Part shown: one piece after another, positions 6,445 through 14,823 of the stretch
How positions within the stretch are numbered: the first letter of the stretch is position 1
Layout: each line of letters starts with the position of its first letter
Source of the DNA: Planctomycetota bacterium
GTDB taxonomy: Bacteria > Planctomycetota > UBA1135 > GCA-002686595
NCBI GenBank assembly: GCA_016714045.1
Contig: JADJNY010000015.1
Coordinates: 806,001 to 870,000 of the forward strand
Reading direction: 5' to 3'
DNA length: 64,000 nucleotides
Made by a program: the position numbers and the translations under genes
Notes under the pieces: generated by a model
Database searches by the model: none
What the model was told of the DNA's origin: nothing
The model's input: the letters and a program-made list of their open reading frames with translations, nothing else

Positions 6445-9327
6445 ATGGCGTCCGATGCAGGAAGCGCGTCCGAGGACGCAAAAGCACGCTTCGCGCGCTG
6501 GCTCGAGCGTCGCGAGCGCGGCGAGCCCGCGGAGTGGGATGCGGAGCTCGCCGCCGACCCCGCACACGCGGACGAGCTGCGCGCGCTACACGACAACTGG
6601 CGCCGGGTGGAAGACGTTTTCGCCGGGCTCGTCACGGCCCCCGCGATGCTCGCCTCGGCCGCGCGCGAGGCCTTGGCGCGCAACGAGCCGCCCGATGAAG
6701 CCACGCGGGACGCGCTTGCGCGGCTGGCCGCGCCGCATCGCGGCACCGAGCGCTACGAGGAGCTCGAACGGATCGCGCGCGGCGGGATGGGCGTCGTGTC
6801 GCGCGTGCGGGATCGCGACCTCGATCGCGAGCTCGCGCTGAAGACGCTGCGCTCGGGCGCGGACGGTTCCGCCACCTCGGACGGCCGTGCCTTGCGACGG
6901 TTCCTGCTCGAAGCGCGCACGGCAGCGCGGCTCGAACACCCCGGGATCCTGCCCGTGCACGATCTCGGCGTCGACGCCTCAGGCAAGCCGTTCTTCACGA
7001 TGCCGCTCGTGCGCGGGAAGAGCCTCGCCGACGTGCTGCGCCTCGCTCGCGAACACGCGGAGGGCTGGAGCCTCCCGCGCGTGCTCGAAGTCGTGCTCAA
7101 GGTGTGCGATGCGCTCGCCTACGCGCACGAGCAGGGCGTCGTGCACCGCGATCTGAAACCGAGCAACGTCCTCGTCGGTCGCTTCGGCGAGACCTACGTG
7201 ACGGACTGGGGCTTGGCGCGCTGGCTGCGCGGCCGTGATGCGCGGTGCGACGATCCACCGAGCGACGCGCGGGCGGAGACCGGCGCGATGGCCGCGGCGT
7301 CGGGAGCGCGCGTCGCGGGTGACGAGCCATTGGGTGACCCGCGCGCAGGAGTGCGCACGCAAGTCGGAGGACGCGCTGCCGCGCCGGAAGCGCGCGCCAC
7401 GCAGCTCGACACGGGTGTCGATTCGCCGCACGACTCGCGGGCGGAAGAGCGCACACGCGTTGCGGGGCGCGACGCGGAGCCGCTCGCGCGCGCTTCGGAG
7501 GCCGAGACCGCGCACGGAGCCGTGCTCGGCACGGTGCACTACATGGCGCCGGAGCAAGCGCGCGGCGAAACGAGCGAGATCAGCGCCCGCTCCGACGTCT
7601 ATGCGATCGGCGCGATCCTCTACCACGCGCTCTCGGGTCAGATGCCGTACGCGGCGTCGAGCGAAGCGGCGGCGCTGCAAGCGCTGCGCAACGGACCGCC
7701 GCGGCCGCTCGCGGAGCTCGCACCCGACGCGCCGGCCGAGCTCGTTTCCATCTGCGAGAAGGCGATGGCGCGGCGCCCCACGGGGCGCTACGCGAGCTGC
7801 GCGGAGATGGCCGTCGACCTGCGCGCGTACATGGAAGGTCGCGTCGTGTCGGCGCACGAAGCCGGCGCGCTCGCGGAGCTGCGCAAGTGGATCGGACGCA
7901 ATCGCGTGCCCGCGTTCTTCGTGCTCGTGCTGTGCGTGATCGCCGCGCTCGCTGGCGCGGTGAACGGGTGGATCGAGCTCCAGCGCAGGAACCAGAACGA
8001 GCTGCTCGCCGATGCGCGGGCGCTCGACGACCTGGTCGCTCGCGCGGCGCGACTGTGGCCGGCGACGCCGGAGTCGCTGCCGGCGTTCGAAGCGTGGGTC
8101 GGCGAAGCGGAGGCGCTCGAAGCGCGGCGCGGCGCGTGGGAGCGCGAGCTCGACGCGCTCCGCGCGAAAGCCCGGCCGGGATCCGCGGACACGCGCTTCG
8201 AGTTCGACGACGCCGAAGCGCGCTGGCGACATGCGGTGCTCGCGCGCCTCGTCGCGGAGCTCCAACGACTCGCGAGCACGGATCCTGCGACGAGCACGCT
8301 CGCGGAGGTGCGCGGAGGCCTCGACTTCGCGCGCGACGTCGCGCAGCGCTCGCTCGAGGCGCCGCGCGCGGACTGGGAGCGCGTGCGCACCGCCGTCGCG
8401 CGCTCGCCTGCGTACGGCGGCTTCGACCTCGAGCCGCAGCTCGGTCTCGTGCCCCTCGGGCCCGATCCAGAGAGCGGGTTGCAGGAGTTCGCGCACCTCG
8501 CGACGGGCGACGTCCCGCGCCGGGGCGAGGACGGTGGGCTCCGCGTCGGCGCCGAGCACGGCGTCGTGCTCGTGCTGATCCCGGGCGGGAAGGCGCGGCT
8601 CGGCTCGGTGCTCCCCGCCGGACCGGGCAGCGAGCCCGAAGAACGAGCCGCGGGGCGCGAGACGGATCTCCTCGCGCGTGCGGACGAGACGCCGTGCGTC
8701 GAAGTCGAGCTCGCGCCGTACTTCCTCGCGAAGCACGAGCTCACGCAGGCGCAGTGGGAGCGCATCACGCGCGCGAACCCCAGCGCGCACGGAGGCGAAG
8801 GAGACGCGCTCCTTCCCGTCGAGACGATCGCGTGGCGCGAAGCGGTCACGACGCTCGAGCGCGTCGGGCTCGAGCTCCCCACGGAGGCGCAGTGGGAGCA
8901 CGCGGCCCGGGCGGGCACGGAGACGCGCTTCTTCTGCGGCCGCGAGGTCGCGTGCCTCGCGGGCAAGGTCCAGGCGGGGTGGGCCGCGGACGGAAGACCC
9001 CTGCACGCGGAGGGCGGAGTGCTGACGATCTCCGTCGAACGCGCCACGGCGAACGGCTTCGGACTGTTGCACGGCGCAGGCAACGTCGCGGAGTGGGTCC
9101 AGGATCCCTACCAAGCGACGCTCGCCGGCCCGCGCCGGCCGGGAGACGGGCTAGCCGTCGTGATCGGCGTGGAGGATCGCGTCGTGCGTGGCGGTTCGTT
9201 CCTGTCGTCGCCGGTCGACCTGCGCAGCGCGGCGCGCCGCGTGCTCGCGCCGGACACGCGCAGTCCCGAGGTCGGAGTGCGTCCCGCGCGACGGGTCGTG
9301 CTCTCTCCGGACCCCCGAGCGCGTTGA
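6445..9327 (+). CDS. Membrane Ser/Thr protein kinase fused to a SUMF1/FGE-like domain
   Basis: 960 aa, ATG at 6445. Residues 1-100 are a helical lead. The kinase domain begins near 104 with the Gly loop GGMGVVSRV. K133 (ELALKTL) is the ATP lysine, D236 (HRDLKPSN) the catalytic Asp, and DWG at 254-256 replaces DFG. The APE sits at 368-370. The DWG-to-APE activation segment is about 115 residues, far longer than usual, through a polar Ala/Arg/Glu-rich insert. One transmembrane helix lies near 489-508. A helical extracytoplasmic region follows, then a C-terminal SUMF1 domain (about 745-960; LTQAQWERI, LPTEAQWEHAARAG, GNVAEWVQD, VRGGSF). It probably senses an external cue and signals to the divergent sigma factor. 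Confidence 0.9.
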   Translation: MASDAGSASEDAKARFARWLERRERGEPAEWDAELAADPAHADELRALHDNWRRVEDVFAGLVTAPAMLASAAREALARNEPPDEATRDALARLAAPHRGTERYEELERIARGGMGVVSRVRDRDLDRELALKTLRSGADGSATSDGRALRRFLLEARTAARLEHPGILPVHDLGVDASGKPFFTMPLVRGKSLADVLRLAREHAEGWSLPRVLEVVLKVCDALAYAHEQGVVHRDLKPSNVLVGRFGETYVTDWGLARWLRGRDARCDDPPSDARAETGAMAAASGARVAGDEPLGDPRAGVRTQVGGRAAAPEARATQLDTGVDSPHDSRAEERTRVAGRDAEPLARASEAETAHGAVLGTVHYMAPEQARGETSEISARSDVYAIGAILYHALSGQMPYAASSEAAALQALRNGPPRPLAELAPDAPAELVSICEKAMARRPTGRYASCAEMAVDLRAYMEGRVVSAHEAGALAELRKWIGRNRVPAFFVLVLCVIAALAGAVNGWIELQRRNQNELLADARALDDLVARAARLWPATPESLPAFEAWVGEAEALEARRGAWERELDALRAKARPGSADTRFEFDDAEARWRHAVLARLVAELQRLASTDPATSTLAEVRGGLDFARDVAQRSLEAPRADWERVRTAVARSPAYGGFDLEPQLGLVPLGPDPESGLQEFAHLATGDVPRRGEDGGLRVGAEHGVVLVLIPGGKARLGSVLPAGPGSEPEERAAGRETDLLARADETPCVEVELAPYFLAKHELTQAQWERITRANPSAHGGEGDALLPVETIAWREAVTTLERVGLELPTEAQWEHAARAGTETRFFCGREVACLAGKVQAGWAADGRPLHAEGGVLTISVERATANGFGLLHGAGNVAEWVQDPYQATLAGPRRPGDGLAVVIGVEDRVVRGGSFLSSPVDLRSAARRVLAPDTRSPEVGVRPARRVVLSPDPRAR

Positions 9328-9532
9328 GCCCGAGACGCGCTCGAGCACGCGGGTTATGCGCTTGGGAGCGCGTGCAGCGGCGCTCACGTCCACGCGGGGC
9401 GGGGCTCCGCGACGAGTGCGACGTGCAGCGCCGGAGCGGACGCTGCTCACCCCGCGCGCTGCGCGCCGGAGGGCTGACCGCGCGCGCCGACCTTGACCGT
9501 TTCGCGCGTGGGTGGGAGAGTCTGCGCCCCAC

Positions 9533-10393
9533 ATGGCGAGCGAACTGGACCTGCGCGCGCTCGCGCGGCGCGTCGTCGGACGCGTGCTCGCGGAGCGCGG
9601 TCGTGCCGAGCACACGGGAGCGCGCCCGAGCGTGCCCGGCGTGGAGCGCCCGACGGGAGTCCATGTCGTGGTCGAACCCGAAGGAAAGCCGTTGCGCCCC
9701 GGAGCGCACGCGGCGGGTTCCGGGGGACGCACCAGCGTCGAGTGGATCACCGTCGAGGACCTGCGCGCGACGCCCGACGGGGGCCGGTTCTCGTTTCCGC
9801 GCGGCGCGCGCGTGACCGACCTCGCGCGCGACGAGGCCTGGCGGCGGCGCATCGCGCTCGTCGAAGGCGGGCACGCGAGCGCTGGGGCGCGGCGGGAAGA
9901 CGGTCGCCTGCGGATCGCGCTGGGCGCGGACCACGGTGGTTTCGCGACGAAGCGCGCGCTCCTCGAGGTCCTGCGCGAGGACGGACACGTGCTCCTCGAC
10001 CTCGGCACGCACGACGAGAACGCCGTCGATTATCCCGACTACGCTCGCGCGGTCGCGGAGGCCGTCGGCGAGGGACGCGCCGACGTGGGACTCTGCGTCG
10101 ACGGAGCGGGGATCGGCTCGGCCATGGCTGCCAACAAGGTCCCCGGCGTGCGCGCCGCGAACTGCTGGGACGTGCCGAGCGCGAAGAACGCGCGGGAGCA
10201 CAACTACGCGAACGTCTTGACGCTGGGCGGCAAACGCCTGACGGTCGCCCAGGCGCTCGAGATCCTGCGTGCTTTCCTGGCCACGTCGTGGGGCGAGGAT
10301 CGCCACGGCCGTCGCGTCGAGAAGATCACGGCCATCGAACGGCACTACTCGAAGGCCTCCGGGCTCCGTGTCCCGCCTGCGAACACACCATGA
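9533..10393 (+). CDS. rpiB: RpiB/LacA-type sugar-phosphate isomerase with encapsulation-peptide-like N-terminus
   Basis: 286 aa. The C-terminal 150 residues are a RpiB fold (LRIALGADHGGFATKRALLE, CVDGAGIGSAMAANKVPG, REHNYANVLTLGGKRL). The first 25 residues form an amphipathic helix (LDLRALARRVVGRVLAER) joined by a Pro/Gly-rich linker of about 100 residues, unlike ordinary RpiB (about 150 aa). Such helices target enzymes into bacterial microcompartments. The stop overlaps the deoC start (ATGA), so the two are one operon. No shell-protein genes are visible in the window. Isomerase activity is inferred from the family. Confidence 0.85.
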   Translation: MASELDLRALARRVVGRVLAERGRAEHTGARPSVPGVERPTGVHVVVEPEGKPLRPGAHAAGSGGRTSVEWITVEDLRATPDGGRFSFPRGARVTDLARDEAWRRRIALVEGGHASAGARREDGRLRIALGADHGGFATKRALLEVLREDGHVLLDLGTHDENAVDYPDYARAVAEAVGEGRADVGLCVDGAGIGSAMAANKVPGVRAANCWDVPSAKNAREHNYANVLTLGGKRLTVAQALEILRAFLATSWGEDRHGRRVEKITAIERHYSKASGLRVPPANTP

Positions 10394-11268
10394 GCCAGAC
10401 CATCGACCCCGCACGCCTGGAAGAGCTCCTGACCGAGATCGCGCGCCAGATCCTGGAGCACGGCGTCAGCTCGATCGGCGGCTTCGGCCAGTGGGGCTGC
10501 ACGTCCGTTTGCATCGACTGGAGCGCGGAGAACGCGGGCGAAGTGATCTCGGCGGGGGCGTGCCGAATCGGCGCGGTCGCGATGGACCCCGCGCGCGTCG
10601 GAACGCTCGCGAAGTACATCGATCACACGCTCCTCAAGCCCGAGGCGACGCGAGCCGAGGTCGACCGGCTCTGCGACGAAGCGAAGCGCCACGGGTTCGC
10701 GTCCGTCTGCGTCAATGGAACCTGGGTTCGGCGCTGTCGGGAGATCTTGAGCGGCTCGGACGTGCTGGTCTGCGCCGTCGTCGGGTTCCCGCTCGGGGCC
10801 ATGGTGCCCGAGGCGAAGGCCTTCGAAGCCCGCCGCGCCATCGAAGACGGCGCGAGCGAAATCGACATGGTGATGAACGTCGGCGCGCTGAAGTCCGGAG
10901 ATGTCGACTACGTGCGCCGTGACATCGAGGCGGTCGCAAACACCTGTCACGGGCTCGGTGCACGGCTCAAGGTGATCCTGGAGACCGCGCTCCTGACCGA
11001 CGCGGAGAAAGAGACCGCCTGTCGGCTCGCCCAGGCCGCCGGCGCCGACTTCGTGAAGACCTCGACGGGCTTCAGCAAGGGCGGCGCGACGGCCGCCGAC
11101 ATCGCGCTCATGCGCCGGGTGGTCGGTCCGACGATGGGGGTGAAGGCCTCTGGCGGCGTACGCGACCTCGAAGGCGCGCGGACGATGATCGAGGCCGGGG
11201 CGACCCGCCTGGGTGCCTCGGCCTCGGTTCAGATCGTCCAGGGTGGAAAGGCGACCGGAAGCTACTGA
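10390..11268 (+). CDS. deoC: Deoxyribose-phosphate aldolase with N-terminal targeting helix
   Basis: 292 aa. The class I aldolase barrel spans about 75-290: KYIDHTLLKPEATRAEVD, VVGFPLGAM, EIDMVMNVGALKSGD. The Schiff-base lysine K223 lies in FVKTSTGFSKGGAT, followed by GVKASGGVRD. The first 70 residues are extra: an amphipathic helix (RLEELLTEIARQILEHG) and a Cys-containing linker. The helix has the pattern of microcompartment encapsulation peptides, as in the coupled rpiB. The reaction would be reversible cleavage of 2-deoxyribose-5-phosphate to glyceraldehyde-3-phosphate and acetaldehyde; the aldehyde product would explain compartment targeting. Confidence 0.9.
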   Translation: MSQTIDPARLEELLTEIARQILEHGVSSIGGFGQWGCTSVCIDWSAENAGEVISAGACRIGAVAMDPARVGTLAKYIDHTLLKPEATRAEVDRLCDEAKRHGFASVCVNGTWVRRCREILSGSDVLVCAVVGFPLGAMVPEAKAFEARRAIEDGASEIDMVMNVGALKSGDVDYVRRDIEAVANTCHGLGARLKVILETALLTDAEKETACRLAQAAGADFVKTSTGFSKGGATAADIALMRRVVGPTMGVKASGGVRDLEGARTMIEAGATRLGASASVQIVQGGKATGSY

Positions 11269-11278
11269 TCCGGTCCCT

Positions 11279-11298
11279 GGGCGCGGACTCGCGCGCCC
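11279..11298 (+). terminator. Short GC hairpin after deoC
   Basis: Arms GGGCGCG (11279-11285) and CGCGCCC (11292-11298) with a 6-nt loop, 11 bp after the deoC stop and between convergent genes. There is no T-run, so this is a weak terminator candidate. Confidence 0.4.
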
Positions 11299-11343
11299 TC
11301 GTCCCCGCGGCCTCGCCGCAGCCCAGACGGTCTCGCCTCGCGG

Positions 11344-11883
11344 TCAGCGTGGGCGGCGATCGACCATCGAGGACTCGCCCTCGAGGTCGGGCAGCGGCGC
11401 CGGGACTTCGTCGGCGAGGAGCTGGGAGGCGATCAGGAACTCGTCGCGCTGCAGGTCCGTGCTGACGAGGCGCACATCGTCGGCTCGCACGTCGTCGCGC
11501 TGGGTCGCCACCTGGCAGATTCGCAGCACATCGAGCACCCGATCCTCGAGTCGGCGCCCAGCCGGCGACTGGAAGACGAACTCCGTCTCGCCGGGGCCGA
11601 GGTTGCGGGCGTCCACCTCGGGGAGTTCGCAGGGGCCCACGACACGGATCCGCGCCGGTGTCTGGGAGGTCCCCATCCGGTGCCGGGCGCGCAGGCCGAA
11701 CAGGCGGATCCCATCGTGTGTCCGGATCCGAAACTCGTCGACCTCGACGGCGTTCGTGGTCAGCTCGGGGCGCGGGATGAGCAGGACGGACGGCCGAGCC
11801 AACCGAAGTACTTGCAGGCGGTTACGCCAGTAGCTCTGCTCGAGCAGCAACGGGTGCAGGCTGCGCGGTCGAGGTCCGGGCAT
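11344..11883 (-). CDS. Hypothetical protein
   Basis: 179 aa from the ATG at 11883 (MPGPRPRSLHPLLLEQSYWR). The frame stays open further upstream to 12381, but that part is low-complexity. No signal peptide. The body has beta-strand-like segments (VDEFRIRTHDGIRLFGLRAR, TPARIRVVGPCELPEV) and an acidic C-terminus (DEVPAPLPDLEGESS). I do not recognise a family. It is convergent with deoC and divergent from the amidohydrolase run. Confidence 0.55.
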   Translation of the reverse strand: MPGPRPRSLHPLLLEQSYWRNRLQVLRLARPSVLLIPRPELTTNAVEVDEFRIRTHDGIRLFGLRARHRMGTSQTPARIRVVGPCELPEVDARNLGPGETEFVFQSPAGRRLEDRVLDVLRICQVATQRDDVRADDVRLVSTDLQRDEFLIASQLLADEVPAPLPDLEGESSMVDRRPR

Positions 11884-12263
11884 GAGCGCACGCAGCCGTG
11901 AGACCCAGAGCGGCCGAACGCGGGAGATCCAACTTCCTCGGCCGCCTTCCCATCCCGATGATGGGGTCCTCGATCGCAGCGAGACGGAAGGGCCCGAGCT
12001 CCCGGACCCTGCGCCGCCGAGCCTCCCGGCACGACCGACCCGGCCCGGTTCGCCGCCGAAGGCCCGTAATGCGACCGTAAGTAGGTTACAGATATGGATT
12101 TCCGTGCTCCCAGGCTGGCGGAAAACAAACCCCCTTGAATAGGATGCGCCCCAATCACGACCCGGCGGACCGGGGTCCCTGCGGAGGCGAAGGCCTGCGC
12201 GGGAAACCGCCCCCCCAACGGACCCGCGGAGCGTGAGGCTCGTCGCCAAGTAAGGAGCTGAGG
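11884..12263. promoter_or_regulatory. Upstream region of the amidohydrolase run
   Basis: 380 bp without a gene. At 12065-12140 the composition becomes clearly more A/T-rich than its surroundings (ACCGTAAGTAGGTTACAG, then AAAACAAACCCC). This makes it the likeliest promoter zone for the run that starts at 12264. No exact -35/-10 pair can be defended. An AAGGAG Shine-Dalgarno lies at 12252-12257. Confidence 0.35.
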
Positions 12264-13733
12264 ATGCGTTTGCCCCCCCGTGGGACCACGGCCCCGTGGA
12301 CCCGATGGATGCTGGTGTTGCTCTGTGCGCCGCTTGCGGCGGCGCAGGGAAGCGCCCCGACCGAGACCAAGCCTGAAGCACCGACCACGCTCTTCCTGCG
12401 CGGAGAGAAAGTGATCGTGCGGCCCGGCCGTGTGCTCGAGAACGCGGCCGTGCTGGTCACGAACGGCAAGATCACGGCGGTGGGCACCGACCTCGTGAAG
12501 CCCGACGGGGCGCGGGAGCTCTCCGCGAAAGTGCTTTGCGCCGGCTTCATCGACCCGTGGAGCGCGCTCGGCATCTCTGGTGATGCACTGCGCGATGCGG
12601 GCACGGCCCCGTCGACGCGCGCCGTGGACGCTGCCGACGCGTTCGCCGATGAGCACGTGCGCCGCGAGGCCCTGCGAGCTGGCGTGACCAGCGTGCGCGT
12701 CCAAGCGGGCACGACCGCGCGCGTCAGCGGCGTCGGCGCCTTGTTGCGCGTCGCGCCCGGTCTGCCGATGGAAGCGATGGTCATCGAGGCGGACGCTGCG
12801 CTCGGCATGAGCATCGGGCTCAGCGCGAATGCGAGCAACCAGGGTCCGACGTTCGAGGTCGTCGACGGTCAGGTGATCCAGCGGGATCGCGGCTCGCGCG
12901 GCATGGATCCGTTCGACCGCATCGCGGACGTCGACCGCGTGACGTCGACGATCGAAGGCGGGCGGAACTACCTCGTGTCCAAGAACGAGTACCGCCACGA
13001 GCTCGAGGAGTGGCAGAAGAAGATCGCCGAGAAGGAGACCGAGCTCGACAAGGAGTTCAAGAAGGCGAAGAAGGACCGCGAGAAGGAAGAGAAGGACGCC
13101 AAGGAGAAGGGCAAGAAGTTCGAGGAGAAGAAGTACAAGGAGGACAAGAAGCCTCAGCCTCCGCGCTTCGACGAGGACTCCGAGGCCTTGGCTCAGGTCG
13201 CGAACGGCGACCTCCCGCTGACGGTTCAGGTCCATCGCTTCGCCGAGCTGCACGGGCTCCTCGCGGGCACGGAGAAGCAGGACCGGTTGCGCCTCGTGCT
13301 CGTCGGAGCGAGCGAGTCCATTCCGCTCGCGACCCGGCTCGTCGAGCGACAGATTCCGGTGATCCTCGCGCCCGCGCTGAACGGCCGGGGCGCGCCCGAT
13401 GAGCTCGAGGCCGCGGACCTTTCGCTGCCGGCTCGGCTGTCTCGCGCCGGCGTGACCGTGTTCCTGGGCTCGGGCGGCGTCGACCCCGCGGCCACACGCG
13501 ACCTGCCGCTCCTCGTGCAGATGGCGATCGGCAATGGCTTCGATCGCGACCAGGCCTTCGATGCGCTGACGCTCGGTGCCGCGCGTCTCTTCGACGCCGA
13601 GGATCGAGTCGGGAGCATCGAACGCGGCAAGGACGCGGACCTCCTGCTGCTCGACGGTGAGCCGCTCTCGAGCGCGGGCCGCGTTCAGTACGTCATTTCC
13701 GCTGGACGCATCGTCGTCACCCCGGAGGGTTGA
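12264..13733 (+). CDS. Exported amidohydrolase-family protein 1, lacking the metal motif
   Basis: 489 aa. Signal peptide MRLPPRGTTAPWTRWMLV... ends near residue 28 (AAAQG). The amidohydrolase signature elements are present: NAAVLVTNGKITAVGTDLV at the N-terminal beta-sandwich and VGSIERGKDADLLLLDG at the C-terminus. The expected HxH after the first barrel strand is replaced (CAGFIDPWSALG), and no NTD/Asp motif is seen. A Lys/Glu-rich coiled insert of about 55 residues (about 250-300) interrupts the barrel. First gene of a ten-gene run, with an AAGGAG ribosome-binding site at 12252-12257. Probably a non-catalytic paralogue. Confidence 0.8.
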   Translation: MRLPPRGTTAPWTRWMLVLLCAPLAAAQGSAPTETKPEAPTTLFLRGEKVIVRPGRVLENAAVLVTNGKITAVGTDLVKPDGARELSAKVLCAGFIDPWSALGISGDALRDAGTAPSTRAVDAADAFADEHVRREALRAGVTSVRVQAGTTARVSGVGALLRVAPGLPMEAMVIEADAALGMSIGLSANASNQGPTFEVVDGQVIQRDRGSRGMDPFDRIADVDRVTSTIEGGRNYLVSKNEYRHELEEWQKKIAEKETELDKEFKKAKKDREKEEKDAKEKGKKFEEKKYKEDKKPQPPRFDEDSEALAQVANGDLPLTVQVHRFAELHGLLAGTEKQDRLRLVLVGASESIPLATRLVERQIPVILAPALNGRGAPDELEAADLSLPARLSRAGVTVFLGSGGVDPAATRDLPLLVQMAIGNGFDRDQAFDALTLGAARLFDAEDRVGSIERGKDADLLLLDGEPLSSAGRVQYVISAGRIVVTPEG

Positions 13734-13734
13734 G

Positions 13735-14823
13735 ATGAGTTCGCTTGCACTCCTGATGATCGTGGCCGCGGGCGCCGCCTAGCGTCCGCTCGCGATCCGC
13801 GCCGAACACGTCCTCCTGGGCGACGGACGCACGCTCGACTCGGGCGTGATCGTGGTCGAGGACGGGAAGATCGTCCGCGTCGGCGCCGAGAAGGACGTGG
13901 AGGTTCCTGCCGACGCCGGGCGCATCGATCACAAGGGATGGCTGAGCGCGGGTTTGATCGCGCTGCACGGCTACTCGGGGGCGAACGGCGAACTGCGCGA
14001 CACGACGCGCGCCGCGCTCCCGGAAGCGCGCGTCGCGTGGGCCTTCGATGCGTCGAGCCCGGACGTCGCCGACCTCGCGCGGCAGGGCATCACGAGCCTC
14101 GTGCTGACCCCGTCTCCGCAGAGCCTCGCCGGCGGCGCGAGCGCGGTGGTGAAGACAGCCGGGCGCTCGATCGTCACGCGCGAAGCGCAAGTGTGTCTCG
14201 GGTTCTCCAGCCAGAACCTGTCGTTCAATCGTTTCCCGACGAGCCACACGGGGGGCATCGCGGAGCTCGACCGGCTGTTCGAGAAGCCCGTCGGCACGCT
14301 GGAGAAGTGCAAGCAGGGCGATCTCCCCGCGTTGTTCGAGGTCTCGACCCCAAGCGACGTGCTGCGCGCAATCGATTTCGCCAAGCGCCACAAGCTGAAG
14401 GGCGCGCTCGCGGGCGCTGGATGGGCGGGCGAGGTCGCGACGGCGGTGAAGAACTCCGGCCTCGCGGTCGTCACTCCGACGCTGACTCCGGGCGAGGACC
14501 GGCGCACGCTGCGCGCGATCGTCGCGCTCGGTGCGGCGGACGTGCCGTTCGGATTCGGCCTCGAGGCTCCCGCGAGCCACGCCGCCACGTTGCGGCTCTC
14601 CGCGGCGCTCTGCGTGCGCGAAGGGCTCGCCCGCGACAAGGCTTGGCGCGCGCTCACCTCGGAGGCCGCGCGGATCGCCGGCGTCGAGAAGCGCGTGGGC
14701 AGCATCGAGCAGGGCTTGGACGCCGACTTCGTGCTCTGGAGCGGCGATCCGACCGAGCTCTCGAGCGCGGTGTCGGCGGTCTATGTCGACGGCAAGCGCG
14801 TCTACGCGGCGGAGGAACGATGA
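13735..14823 (+). pseudogene. Exported amidohydrolase-family protein 2 with in-frame amber codon in the leader
   Basis: An ATG at 13735, one base after the previous stop, opens a signal peptide MSSLALLMIVAAGAA. A TAG at 13780-13782 then interrupts it, exactly where the mature protein would begin. The same frame continues without a stop to 14823 (RPLAIRAEHVLLGDGRTLDS, then GVIVVEDGKIVRVGAEKDVE ... VGSIEQGLDADFVLWSGDP). A single CAG-to-TAG change would explain it (Gln-Arg-Pro after the leader). Internal GTG starts, e.g. 13846, would give a protein without export signal. The HxH motif is absent (ALHGYSG), as in most of its neighbours. Start of the next gene overlaps (ATGA). Confidence 0.7.

Noticed and set aside
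7097..9114. Minus-strand frames opposite the kinase
   Set aside because: Shadows; Arg/Ser-rich without starts or motifs.
9328..9532. Possible small gene or terminator between kinase and rpiB
   Set aside because: No ribosome-binding site, no convincing hairpin; left as plain intergenic sequence.
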